A stretch of 41,464 bases of DNA from positions 1 through 41,464 of the forward strand of contig JAKBAP010000002.1 in NCBI GenBank assembly GCA_021808995.1, read 5' to 3'. Below, piece after piece: positions 32,684-41,464 of the stretch (position 1 is the first letter of the stretch; each line of letters begins with the position of its first letter). Under the pieces are notes generated by a model that saw only the letters and a list, made by a program, of their open reading frames with translations, had not been told where the DNA came from and did no database searches. A program made the position numbers and the translations under genes. The DNA comes from Planctomycetota bacterium (GTDB lineage Bacteria; Planctomycetota; Planctomycetia; Isosphaerales; Isosphaeraceae).

Positions 32684-35600
32684 TCATCGGAAGCCGCCGG
32701 CGGGAGCGCCCTTGGCCGCGTCGGCGGGGAGCTGCTTGAATCGGTCCTCGAGCCGCTGGATCCGCGAGGAGTTATTCATCTGATTCATCGATCGGAGATT
32801 GCCCTCAAGCGATTGGTCGGCGTCGAGTCGCCTTGCCTGGCCGGCCGCGCCTCCGGTCGTCGCCGACGTGGGGGGGATGGGCTGAGCGCCCAGAAAGGCC
32901 GTTCCGCGATAGAGGGCGTAACGCGACGTCCCCTCGCGGGCGACGGCCGTCGCCAATCCCACCACCCCCTCCGCCAGGAAGACGCCGCGAAGGTCGGTCT
33001 CGCCCGAGATAAACTCGCCATTGCCGTTCCCCTTGATCCTCACCTGGACATGGGGCAGAAACGCGCGGGTCGCGGAGTCGCGCACGGTCACCCTGACGCT
33101 CCCCGCCTGGGGGTCCTCCAGAGTCTCGAGTTCGAGAGGCGAAACCAGCACCACGCCCGAGGCATAAAGACTCTCGCCTTTCATGATCACCAGATACGCC
33201 CCCTCGCGCTCGAGCGGCAACTCGATCGCCCGCGTGCCGAGCTCGCACGAGGGCTCGCCCAAGGGGATCTCTTTCTGAACCAAGGGGGCGATCCCCGCCA
33301 GGTCGATCGCGGCGATTCCCGAAAGGTCGCGCCGGCTGAGATAAAGCCGCATCAGGTCGACTGGGTAGACCTTGAGCTCGAGCTTTGCCAGGTTGCGATA
33401 CGAGACCACGACGCGATTGGGCGGACCCTTGGGCGCGACGGCGGGCGAGGCACCGACGGGCGTGCCCGAACGCCTGGCGAGGGTGATTTCCGGAATTGAC
33501 AGCTCCTTGCGAGACAACGAAACGACCGCGCTGGCCGCGTCGCGATAGCGGTCGGCCACCTGGCGATAGTATCCCAGGGCCCGGGCCGGCTCGTGGCGGG
33601 CGTCGTGGATCTGGCCGAGGATATAGATGGCTTGCCATTTGTTGGGGCTGGGCTCGTCGAGGCCGGCTGGGCTTTTGTAGACGGCCTTCGAAATGGATTC
33701 GGCCGCGGCGATCGCCTGATCGTGGCGGCCGAGCTTGAACGCCGCCAGGGCGCGGGCGTATTGGAAGCCGTCGATGAATCTGCTCTTGGGGCGGTTCCGC
33801 GCGAACCGTTCGGCGAGCGCGAGCACGGCCTGGTCGTCGCCTTCGTCGGAAACGACGCCCAGGAGCGACAGTTCAGCCTCGTCGGCCAGGGGATTGGTCG
33901 GCGCCATCGCCAGGAACAACCGGATCATCCGAGCGCCCTGAAGCAAGAGCTCGGGCCGGGTGACGCCGGCCAAGGCGAGCTTTTGACGGACCGACGGATC
34001 GGTCGCCGCGCGGCTGGCCGTCTCGATCACGACCTGCGAGAGCCCCAGGAAATCGCTCTCGAGCGCGGGCGATTCGGGATAGGCACGCCACAATTCGATC
34101 AAATGCCCGATCGCCTCCAGTGGCCGCCCTCGCTGACGCAAGAGCTCGCCCACCCGCGCGTCCTCGAGAAAGCTCGCCTCGATCATCCCCCTCCACATGA
34201 TCATCGCGCGTTCGTATTCGTTGATCTCCTGATATCCAGACGCGATCGCGCGGAGCTGGTCGTAATTGAGCACCAGATCCGGGGCTTTTTCCTTGACGAG
34301 CTCGAAATCGCGGACGATCTCGCGTGGTTTCTTGAGCTCAAGGTTGGCGAGCAAGAGCATCCTGGCGGCTTCGCTCAGGAACTCGTCCCTGGGGGTGAAT
34401 TGCTCGGTATAGGGTTCGAGGGCGGCCGTCGCCAGCGCGAACCGCCGGGCCTGAAACTGGGCCTTCCCCCGCGCGAAGAGCTCGTCGGGGGTGGGCTTGT
34501 AGGGGTCGGTTCCGGGCTCGCCGCGGGGGTGAATCGTGAGCCTCCCCGGCTCGCCCAGATGGCCCACGCCCGGATCCTCGGCGGTTCGCGCCCGTGGCGG
34601 GGGGACGCGATATTCGCCCGGGATCACCCCCGTGAGTTCGTAAGTGATCAGGCCAGGGTCGCGTTGGGGTCCAAAGGCAAGGGTCAACACCCCGTCGTCG
34701 AGACCGACGTAATCGGCCGACGACACGACCGAGCCCTCGACGAGCGAAGCCCCCGCGGGGAGGTAATCCTGAACGATCACCCCGTCGTTCATGTTCATAG
34801 GTTGGTTATTGAACGATGGGCGATTGGCCGTGAGCAGCACGCGAGTGGACCCGCCGAGCGCGACCTGGGTCGCGATGTTCTCGAATGGCTTGGGGTCGAG
34901 GATGGTCGCGAAGCCGGTCGCGAGCCGATGACCGTCGAGCTCGGATGGGGCCGGCGAATAGACCCTGCGCTCGACCACGACCTCCTGGCCCGCGCGATTG
35001 CGTTCGGGCTCGATCGAGCGAGTGAACCCCGACAACGTCGCGGCATATTCGTACCGACCGCGACCCTCGATCGCGAGCCCGATCGTGTTGGGCCGATCGA
35101 GCCTGAGGACGGCGGGCGGGGGCGTGAATTCGCGGCTCGCGCCGGCGCCGGCGACGTCGAGCGCGGCGACCTTGACCTCATTGACGGTGATAGTCAAGTG
35201 ATAGTTGGTCAATGCCTCGCGGGCCTTGCCGTGGTATGCGGCGAGGGCGGCGACGGTCGGCCCGACGGCGGCGCGGGGCCGATAGCCGAGCCCTTGCCGG
35301 TTGGATTCGAGCCAGGCGATCGCGGGGGCGAGCTCGGGGGCCGTCGGCCTGGCCTTGGTCAGGGCCAGGGCGGAAATCGCCGTCGTCTCGATCGAAAGCG
35401 AGGGGGCCTGGATGGCGGCGTCGCTCCAGTGGATCCGATCCGGCCGGCCGGGGGCGACGGGCTCGCGCTTCGCCCGAGAGACGAGGATCGCGAGCGCCTC
35501 GTCCGCGAGCGCGGGCCGGTCGAGGCTGGCGAAGACAAGCGCCAGCCGGGCCAGGCTCGCGCTTGAGAGGCTCGCGCGCGCTCGGTTCAAGCGATTGGCC

Positions 35601-38600
35601 TCTTCAAAAGCCGCCTGCTTGCGCGTCGACAGCGCGTGGAGCACGAGGGCGCGTGATTCGTGGTCGCTCGTGCCAAGCCGGGCATAATCTTGCTTGAGAT
35701 AGGCGAGCCCACGCTCAAGGGAGCGGGGATCGCTCACCAGGCCAAGCGGCTGGGCCGACGCGAGCGCCCACACGGCAATCGCGGTCGAGCGGCGATCGCT
35801 GGTCCCGGGTCCAGGCGGGCTCGCCTTGCCTCGATAAGGCGACGGCGAACGGATGGCCCACGACCAACCGCCGTCGTCGTTCTGGGCGGCCACGAGACCC
35901 GAGGCGAGCGAGCGCGCGCGGTCGACCAACCGATTCCCCTCGGGCGCGAGTCCGGCCTTGATCTGGCGCAGGTATTCAATGGCTTGCGCCGAGGCTAAGA
36001 GATCCGAGGCCCGATCGAGATTCGTCGGGCATGGGAACGCGGGAGCGGACATGGGCTCGCGCCCAAGCCGGCCCGATCCCAGCGCGATCTCGGCGATCAG
36101 GTTCGATTTCATCGGCGAGATCACGATCCGCATCGACGGCTGGCTGTATTCTCGACCTGGGGGTAATTCGAGCAAGAGGGTCTCGTCTCCCTGGCTTGAG
36201 CCGGCGGCGGAGGCGACCGCGTGAACCCCCCATGGCCGGACTTGGGCCAGAGTCGTGACCGCGTCATGTTGTTCCCCGAGCTGGGCCGTGAGCAAGAGCG
36301 TCAGCGACCCAGACGAGGGGACCTCGTACGGGTCAAAGAGAACCTCGGCGAGCCCACTTGGTCCCAGATCGACCACCATGGGAAACACCGACTCCCGTTC
36401 CCCCGACCGAATGGTCAGCCTCAGTTCGGCCTTGCCACGGGCGTCTCCGTGATAGAGCCGCGCCAGGAACCGAGGTCGATCCCCCTGGTTCACGATCATG
36501 GGCGCTCGCAGGTCGAGGAAAAACGACTTGCCGACCACGATCGACGTTTCATCCTGCCCGGCCAAGGTGTCCGATCCGGTCACGCCCCGAGCCAGGACGC
36601 GGTATCTGGCCATCGAGAGCGGCGCCTTGAAGACGACCTTGGCCTTGCCGTCCTTGCCCGTCACGACCCGCGGGTTCCAGTAAGCCGTCTCGGTCCGCAT
36701 GGGGCGTGGAGGGGCCTCGCCCCCGCGGGCACCGGGCTCTAAACCTTCGCCCCGATCTCGACCGCCCTTCATTTCAGCCCCCTGGGTGCCGACGATGACA
36801 GGCGCTCTCCCCATCCCACCCATCCCCCCCATGAGGCGGTTCGCGCCACCAGGCCTCGCCGGTGCTTGCGCCAGCTCCACTTGTTTGCCGAGAATCGCGC
36901 CAAACCGCCCATCAAGGCGTTTCCGGTCGTCGGCGTCGGCTTTATCCGCGGCGGCTTTCTCTTGTTCCTCGACGACGGAACGAGCGACAGCGGTCGTTGG
37001 AGGTTCGTATCGAAATGTGTTTGTCGATCTGATGGCAAAGCAGCCCGAGCGGTTCTGATCGTAAAAAAAGGTGTCAATCGCCGGCCGCGGCTCGACACCG
37101 AGCCGCCAGATAGCCTGGTCGACCATGCCCAGGGACAATTCGGCCGAGACCGGTCGACCGATCTGGTCGGTGGTGGTGATGGCGATTTCGATCGATTCGC
37201 CGGGACCGACCGTCGATCGGGTGGGGGTGACCGTGAGCTTGAGATCGCGTTCGATCGCGAGGTCGAGCGAGGCCTGATCGAGTTTATCGCGCCACATCCG
37301 GGTCGCGGTGAGGCTCAAGTTGGGTGCCTGGCTGGGGATGACGTCCCATTCGAGCCGGTTGTCCCCCGCGTGGAGCTCGACCAGTTTGTAGGAGAGAATG
37401 CGATCGGCGTCCCAGGTGATGAGCGCGGTGCCGGCTCGGGCGCGACTGTTGAGATTGACCTTGGCCTTCTCGCCGACTTTCCAGGTCTGGCGATCGGCGA
37501 GGAGCAGGAGTTCGTCCTCGGACTCGGATCCCGAGATCACGACCTGCTCGTTCGCGTGGATGACGTTGCCAAATTGATCGACACCCTGAGCGTGGAGCAA
37601 GTAAGAACCCCCTTCCCGGTCGTCGAGACGAATCGAGGCCGTGGTTTTTCCGGTCGTGGGGTTGGTTTTCACGCGGGGTCCCTGGATCACGCGACCGCGT
37701 TCCGCTTGCTTTTCGAGCCTGAGCTCGAGCTCAACCCCGATGGGCTTTCCCTGGGCGTCGGTGGTCTCGAGAGTGGCAAGCGCTGTCTCGCCACTGACGT
37801 AGACTTGCCGGGGCAACGAGACTTGGATTCCGAACCCCAGAACGGCGACGCGGAGCTGGGCCTGGGCGTCGACGCCGTCCTCGGGAAGTCTGGCGGCGAT
37901 CGTGAGCGCCTGATCCTCGAGAAAGTCGGTGGTTGGGAGCTCGAAGGCGAACAGGCCGGCCTGATCGGTCGACCCTCGCAGGATGCGTCCGTCGGGAAGG
38001 GTGACGACGACCGGTCGAGAGGCGGGAGCGCCATGCTGGTAGCGGGCCGCGACCGCTCCCTTGATGGTTTCGCCGCGATAATAGACCGTGCGATCGAGCT
38101 TGAACTCCAGGTCAAAGGGAAGCAACTCGTACGCCTGGACGGTGAATTTCCCGTGAAAGTCGCTCTTACCGGGCTGGACCAGATGGATCTGGTACTCGCC
38201 CAGGGGAGCGCTTGGGTCGAGACTGAGCTGCTCCTGGAAGGTGCCGAATTCCGAGAGTGAGACGTCACGGGCGGCGACGACTCGGCCCTGGCTGTCGGCG
38301 ACCTTGAAATCATAGGCGGCCCCGGCGTGGACGGCGTATTGGCCCTGGTCGACCTCGCGGACGACGCCGCGAATTCGCACGGTCTGGCCGGGACGATAGA
38401 CGGGGCGGTCGGTGTCGAGATAGGCGCGCGGCGTGAGCCCGATGGCGACCGTTCCAGGGATCGCCAGGGCGGTCCCCGCGGCATGCCGGCCATCGAGCAC
38501 GAGACAGCTTAACGGCGTATTCGGGTCCTTGGCATGGTCCCAATCCTTGATCAGGACGCCGTCGGCCCCGGTGGTCCCATCCACGATCACCTGGCCGTTT

Positions 38601-40657
38601 TGGGCCACCAGAACCCTTGTTCCCGGTCGACCCCGGCCGGTTTTCATGTCTTGTGCATAGACCAGCACCTGATCACGTGAGGCTTTGATCACCGCGTCCA
38701 GGTCGCTGGCGATCACGAGGGTGGTGGCCTGGAGGGATTTTTCGTCGGACACGCGAACGACGTGGACGCCTGGCGATTCGAGGGGTTTGAGTTCATATTC
38801 ACCGTCGACGGGCTTGTATCGCGCGTATCCTGGCACGGGGACGGTCCATGTCGCGTCGGGGGCGACCAGGCCGATGTCGAGGGCTTCCACGCCGGAGAGG
38901 GTGGTTTTCTTGCGGAAATAGGCCTCGGCGTCGAGCCTGTAGGTCGAGAAGGTCAGGGATTCGAGATTGCGGGTCGCGATCTTGAGCTTGGGAGATTCGC
39001 CGCCGCGGAAGACGCGAGGGGTAACGACGGCGAGATGCTTGGCCTCCATCATCTGGATTTCATCCCGCGCCTGGGTTCGCCAGGGCTCGAGCGTGATCTT
39101 CTTGAGTCGTTCGATCGCTCCGACCGGGTCGCCCTGGGCCTGGTTCACGAGCAAGGCGGCCTCGAACTGGGCGTTGGCCGCTTTTTCGGATTCCGGGAAC
39201 CGCTGAATGAGCTCGTCCCAGGCGGCGACGGCCTGGGCGACCTGTTTTTCGTCGCTCAGGCTCTCGCCGATCTGGAAGAGCGCCTCGGGTGCTCGCGAAT
39301 CGAGCGGGTTGTCCGCGACGAACTGGCGCCAGGCGGCCCTGGCCTTGGCCTGTTGGCCCGATTGCTCGAGGTCGTCGGCGATTTGCAGCCGGGCGTCCAG
39401 AATGGCTCGCTGGGCGTCGGTCCCCTGGGGGCCGTTGGGGAACTCCACGAGGTAGCGCTTCCAGGCCGCGATGGCGAGCTCGTAACGACCCAGCTCCTTG
39501 AGGACCCCGCCGATCTCGAACGACGCCGTCATCGAGAGCGCCGCGAATTCGCGACGGGCGGCGTCGGTCTCGAGCCTGAAATCCTGTTTTTTGAGAAATC
39601 GCTCGAGGGCGGCGAGGGTTTCTTCCGTCTCTTCGCCGGCCTTGTGCGTGGCCGCGATTTGATAGGCGGCGGTGACGGCCCGAGGATGGCCGGGATAGGC
39701 CGCCAGGAATTGCTTGAGGGCCTGGATCCCCCGGCTTCGGCTCGAGTCATCGGGAGGATCGGGGACCCCATGCGAGAGCGCGATTTCATGGAGTGCGTCG
39801 GCACGAATGGCGTCGGCGGCTGGCCTCGCGAGGGCTTTCGTGGTCGCCAGCTCGGCCGCCAGGTCGGAAAGGGTCGCTCGAGCGGCGACCGCCTGGCCGC
39901 CGCGACGGAGCGATTGACCCAGGGCGAGCCGCGCGGCGAATCGGCGCGGGTCGCCGGGGTGGTCCGCGAGGTAGCGATTGAGATCGGCGATGGAACGCGT
40001 TTCATTGCCGGCGGCCGCGCTCGCCCGGGCCATCACCAGGAGCAGCCTTGCTCGCTCGGCCGGGGAGACCGCGAGGGCGTGGGCCTGCTCGAGCAGAGCA
40101 TGGGCTGCCTCGGGGTCGGGCTTCTGGAGAGGGTCCTTGGGCTCGAGCAGGCGAATGGCGATGTCGTGATAGACACTGGCCAGAGCGTCCTTGCGGGCTC
40201 CGGAGAGCAACTCGCCGGTGATTTCTTGCAAGAGCGCGAGGGAGCCTTGAGGGTTGCCTTCCTTGGTTTCCAGGTCGGAAAGCGCGCCGGCGAGCTTGGC
40301 GTGAAAGCGCCCGTGGGGGTTTTGCCCGAGCGCGCGTTTCAGGACGGCCCGAGCCTCGTCCCGCCGACCCGCGAGCCTTCGGGCATTGGCCTCGAGCAAC
40401 GCGAGAAAGCTCCGCGTGTCAGGGTCTTTTTCGTCCTCGATCCGCCTGGCCAGGGTCTGGGCCGCGACGTCGAAACGCCCCTCCTCGATCGCGTCGATCG
40501 CCTCGGCGGGGGGCAAGGGCGCGGGGGGCTCGAGTGCTTTCTTGCCGGCCGCGACCATGGGCTCATCCGCCGAGAGCATCGCGACCGCCTGATAACCGAC
40601 CGCCATCGTCGCGACGACCACCCCGATCCCAAACCTCAAACGGTTGCTGGTAATCAC
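32684..40657 (-). CDS. Giant TPR/alpha-2-macroglobulin-like (MG2) envelope protein
   Basis: This encodes 2,657 residues. The start is GTG 40657, seven bases after GGGGAGG, opening a signal sequence or anchor (LRFGIGVVVATMAVGYQAVA). In order: TPRs (about 50-540), a beta module (from 560, RNLESLTFSTYRLDAEAYF), an MG2 domain (about 740, YLDTDRPVYRPGQTVRIRG), further MG domains, a Gly/Met-rich linker (1,266-1,320), the A2M core (about 1,327, YWNPRVVTGKDGKAKVVFKA), an alpha/alpha toroid (QNDDGGWSW near 1,594), a bait-less C-part (VQDYLPAGASLVEGS), a second TPR set (2,060-2,370), a second beta module (2,415, YRNLAKLELKVYP) and a peptidase-regulatory-like domain (2,517-2,565). The thioester CxEQ is missing; the place reads FPCPTNLDR. 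Probably a surface or periplasmic protective protein; role inferred. Confidence 0.88.
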   Translation of the reverse strand: MITSNRLRFGIGVVVATMAVGYQAVAMLSADEPMVAAGKKALEPPAPLPPAEAIDAIEEGRFDVAAQTLARRIEDEKDPDTRSFLALLEANARRLAGRRDEARAVLKRALGQNPHGRFHAKLAGALSDLETKEGNPQGSLALLQEITGELLSGARKDALASVYHDIAIRLLEPKDPLQKPDPEAAHALLEQAHALAVSPAERARLLLVMARASAAAGNETRSIADLNRYLADHPGDPRRFAARLALGQSLRRGGQAVAARATLSDLAAELATTKALARPAADAIRADALHEIALSHGVPDPPDDSSRSRGIQALKQFLAAYPGHPRAVTAAYQIAATHKAGEETEETLAALERFLKKQDFRLETDAARREFAALSMTASFEIGGVLKELGRYELAIAAWKRYLVEFPNGPQGTDAQRAILDARLQIADDLEQSGQQAKARAAWRQFVADNPLDSRAPEALFQIGESLSDEKQVAQAVAAWDELIQRFPESEKAANAQFEAALLVNQAQGDPVGAIERLKKITLEPWRTQARDEIQMMEAKHLAVVTPRVFRGGESPKLKIATRNLESLTFSTYRLDAEAYFRKKTTLSGVEALDIGLVAPDATWTVPVPGYARYKPVDGEYELKPLESPGVHVVRVSDEKSLQATTLVIASDLDAVIKASRDQVLVYAQDMKTGRGRPGTRVLVAQNGQVIVDGTTGADGVLIKDWDHAKDPNTPLSCLVLDGRHAAGTALAIPGTVAIGLTPRAYLDTDRPVYRPGQTVRIRGVVREVDQGQYAVHAGAAYDFKVADSQGRVVAARDVSLSEFGTFQEQLSLDPSAPLGEYQIHLVQPGKSDFHGKFTVQAYELLPFDLEFKLDRTVYYRGETIKGAVAARYQHGAPASRPVVVTLPDGRILRGSTDQAGLFAFELPTTDFLEDQALTIAARLPEDGVDAQAQLRVAVLGFGIQVSLPRQVYVSGETALATLETTDAQGKPIGVELELRLEKQAERGRVIQGPRVKTNPTTGKTTASIRLDDREGGSYLLHAQGVDQFGNVIHANEQVVISGSESEDELLLLADRQTWKVGEKAKVNLNSRARAGTALITWDADRILSYKLVELHAGDNRLEWDVIPSQAPNLSLTATRMWRDKLDQASLDLAIERDLKLTVTPTRSTVGPGESIEIAITTTDQIGRPVSAELSLGMVDQAIWRLGVEPRPAIDTFFYDQNRSGCFAIRSTNTFRYEPPTTAVARSVVEEQEKAAADKADADDRKRLDGRFGAILGKQVELAQAPARPGGANRLMGGMGGMGRAPVIVGTQGAEMKGGRDRGEGLEPGARGGEAPPRPMRTETAYWNPRVVTGKDGKAKVVFKAPLSMARYRVLARGVTGSDTLAGQDETSIVVGKSFFLDLRAPMIVNQGDRPRFLARLYHGDARGKAELRLTIRSGERESVFPMVVDLGPSGLAEVLFDPYEVPSSGSLTLLLTAQLGEQHDAVTTLAQVRPWGVHAVASAAGSSQGDETLLLELPPGREYSQPSMRIVISPMKSNLIAEIALGSGRLGREPMSAPAFPCPTNLDRASDLLASAQAIEYLRQIKAGLAPEGNRLVDRARSLASGLVAAQNDDGGWSWAIRSPSPYRGKASPPGPGTSDRRSTAIAVWALASAQPLGLVSDPRSLERGLAYLKQDYARLGTSDHESRALVLHALSTRKQAAFEEANRLNRARASLSSASLARLALVFASLDRPALADEALAILVSRAKREPVAPGRPDRIHWSDAAIQAPSLSIETTAISALALTKARPTAPELAPAIAWLESNRQGLGYRPRAAVGPTVAALAAYHGKAREALTNYHLTITVNEVKVAALDVAGAGASREFTPPPAVLRLDRPNTIGLAIEGRGRYEYAATLSGFTRSIEPERNRAGQEVVVERRVYSPAPSELDGHRLATGFATILDPKPFENIATQVALGGSTRVLLTANRPSFNNQPMNMNDGVIVQDYLPAGASLVEGSVVSSADYVGLDDGVLTLAFGPQRDPGLITYELTGVIPGEYRVPPPRARTAEDPGVGHLGEPGRLTIHPRGEPGTDPYKPTPDELFARGKAQFQARRFALATAALEPYTEQFTPRDEFLSEAARMLLLANLELKKPREIVRDFELVKEKAPDLVLNYDQLRAIASGYQEINEYERAMIMWRGMIEASFLEDARVGELLRQRGRPLEAIGHLIELWRAYPESPALESDFLGLSQVVIETASRAATDPSVRQKLALAGVTRPELLLQGARMIRLFLAMAPTNPLADEAELSLLGVVSDEGDDQAVLALAERFARNRPKSRFIDGFQYARALAAFKLGRHDQAIAAAESISKAVYKSPAGLDEPSPNKWQAIYILGQIHDARHEPARALGYYRQVADRYRDAASAVVSLSRKELSIPEITLARRSGTPVGASPAVAPKGPPNRVVVSYRNLAKLELKVYPVDLMRLYLSRRDLSGIAAIDLAGIAPLVQKEIPLGEPSCELGTRAIELPLEREGAYLVIMKGESLYASGVVLVSPLELETLEDPQAGSVRVTVRDSATRAFLPHVQVRIKGNGNGEFISGETDLRGVFLAEGVVGLATAVAREGTSRYALYRGTAFLGAQPIPPTSATTGGAAGQARRLDADQSLEGNLRSMNQMNNSSRIQRLEDRFKQLPADAAKGAPAGGFR

Positions 40658-41275
40658 GATGTTTCCTCCCCGTGATGGATGCTCGCGCTCAGCCGTGACC
40701 GATCGCACGCGGCCACGCGATGGCTGTTCGCTGATTATGACGATCGAAGCGGTCGCCCTGATTGGGAAAATCTCGCGGATTGGACAAACATTTTCATCGA
40801 AACTCCGTCCCGATGCCGATTCGATTCCGTAATAAGTCCCGATCAAAGGTCGCGGACGGCCCATGATCTGGGTGGAATCCCTGGCCCAGGCGCTGGAAAA
40901 TGACGCTTCGCTCGATTGAGTCGGTTCGCGAAATGCGTTCTAATCTGAGATTGGTGACGGCTGGGCACGACGGCCGTCCAATCAGTCAACGATCGATCAC
41001 TGGGTTTCTTAGACGACTTCGAGCGATTTTCGGTTCCGGATGAGCCCGCTCCGCGAGATCCCTATTTGAGCGAGGCCAGGCTCTGATCCTGAAGAGCCTT
41101 ACTCTACAGCATGTTACGTCGAATTGTCGGAGTTTTTTGGAAAACCCTGTCGCGTTCTGTCGGCGGATCACGACTTGCTTCGTGTTAAGGGCAGCCCGAA
41201 CTGCTTGGTGACACCTCCTGATTCGTATCGCGTCGAATTCTTGGTTTCAAGGGAAAGCTGGTTTGGAGGGTGTGG
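40658..41275. other. Divergent intergenic region, 618 bp
   Basis: This stretch separates the giant minus-strand gene from the plus-strand gene at the right edge. I see no convincing CDS or RNA gene in it. A weak plus-strand promoter candidate is TTGAGT (40916-40921), 17 bp, TCTAAT (40939-40944). CATAAT occurs on the minus strand near 40735 without a good -35 partner. Local AT content rises around 41100-41150. Regulation of both flanking genes presumably sits here. Confidence 0.4.
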
Positions 41276-41464
41276 GTGCGTTTCAAGTCGCCCAGGAGTG
41301 GCTTGTGGGGAGGGGCCGAGCGATCGGGGTCGCCGCGGTCGCGCTCGTCCCGGTCCAGGAACGTTGGGCCACGATTTGAGACGCTTGAGACTCGGGTTCT
41401 GCTTTCTGGCGACCTCTATCAGCCCTTCGGGAACATGGAGCGAGCGGTCGCCCTTGAGCATGGA
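41276..41464 (+). CDS. N-terminus of an exported protein with LExRVLLS motif, cut by the window edge
   Basis: GTG 41276, preceded by GGAGG at 41265-41269, opens a frame that stays open to the last base (63 codons). It begins with a basic Arg/Ser-rich stretch (GSPRSRSSRSRNVGPRF) and then FETLETRVLLSGDLY. This matches the planctomycete N-terminal export motif (LEPRVLLS or LExRxLLS type) found on very large secreted or surface proteins. The rest of the gene lies outside the window, so the function cannot be told. Reading the opposite strand here gives only a low-complexity frame. The start could also be the GTG at 41270. Confidence 0.7.
   Translation, partial: MRFKSPRSGLWGGAERSGSPRSRSSRSRNVGPRFETLETRVLLSGDLYQPFGNMERAVALEHG

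Noticed and set aside
33593-35566. Long plus-strand open frame (about 650 codons) opposite the giant gene
   Set aside because: It is an antisense shadow caused by high GC codon usage; its product is low-complexity and the minus-strand frame has clear domains.
38762-40675. Long plus-strand open frame opposite the N-terminal TPRs of the giant gene
   Set aside because: Gly/Arg/Glu-rich shadow without motifs; the minus strand has TPRs, signal sequence and a strong ribosome site.
41168-41461. Minus-strand 97-codon frame at the right edge
   Set aside because: Pro/Arg-rich and overlapped by the plus-strand frame with a ribosome site and the LETRVLLS motif.

Overview
The window looks like chromosomal DNA from a planctomycete, most likely a relative of the Isosphaeraceae. 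This rests on gene types, not on a marker gene. The evidence is high GC content, several secreted TPR proteins, a Ser/Thr kinase fused to TPRs with DFN in place of DFG, a giant alpha-2-macroglobulin-like protein, a probable hopanoid methylase, and at the right edge a protein that begins with the planctomycete-type LExRVLLS secretion motif. I see no phage genes, transposases, CRISPR arrays, rRNA or complete tRNA genes.

Layout. (1) 202-2181, minus: a secreted repeat protein, divergent from the def-fmt pair (2381-3996), which makes and removes the formyl group of initiator methionine and has a clear promoter at 2311-2339; a secreted TPR protein follows (4134-6134). (2) 6121-9653, minus: a zinc-ribbon/membrane/HEAT protein and a B12-dependent radical SAM protein that resembles the hopanoid C-3 methylase HpnR. 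(3) 9947-15298, plus: miaB (tRNA thiomethylation), a closely spaced SMI1/KNR4-like protein, and glnE (two-domain glutamine synthetase adenylyltransferase), ended by a strong hairpin at 15341-15379. (4) 15395-23265: an RND pump with two His-rich cytoplasmic segments on the minus strand, facing two tandem TolC-like outer membrane proteins on the plus strand, with a T-rich terminator after the second. No membrane-fusion subunit lies in the window. (5) 23266-24489: a small ORF that seems to have lost its normal start, and pdxH (minus). (6) 24702-27232: an ECF-type metal importer (M with a PDGLE/NikN-like tail, Q, O). Its promoter overlaps an inverted repeat with the NikR operator geometry (GTATGA-N16-CCATAC), so nickel is the most likely substrate. 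(7) 27235-32136: a membrane Ser/Thr kinase with TPRs, divergent from a GAF/HD-GYP cyclic-di-GMP phosphodiesterase. (8) 32158-40657, minus: a 2,657-residue TPR/alpha-2-macroglobulin-like protein and, downstream, a secreted NIPSNAP-family protein. (9) 41276 to the edge, plus: the first 63 codons of an exported protein.

How it fits together: housekeeping translation and nitrogen genes are mixed with cell-envelope genes (efflux, giant surface protein, secreted TPRs, possible hopanoid modification) and metal handling. The most notable points are the NikR-like control site, the giant protein with the same TPR-plus-beta module at both ends and no thioester motif, the His-rich RND pump, and the damaged or non-canonically initiated small gene at 23387-23813.
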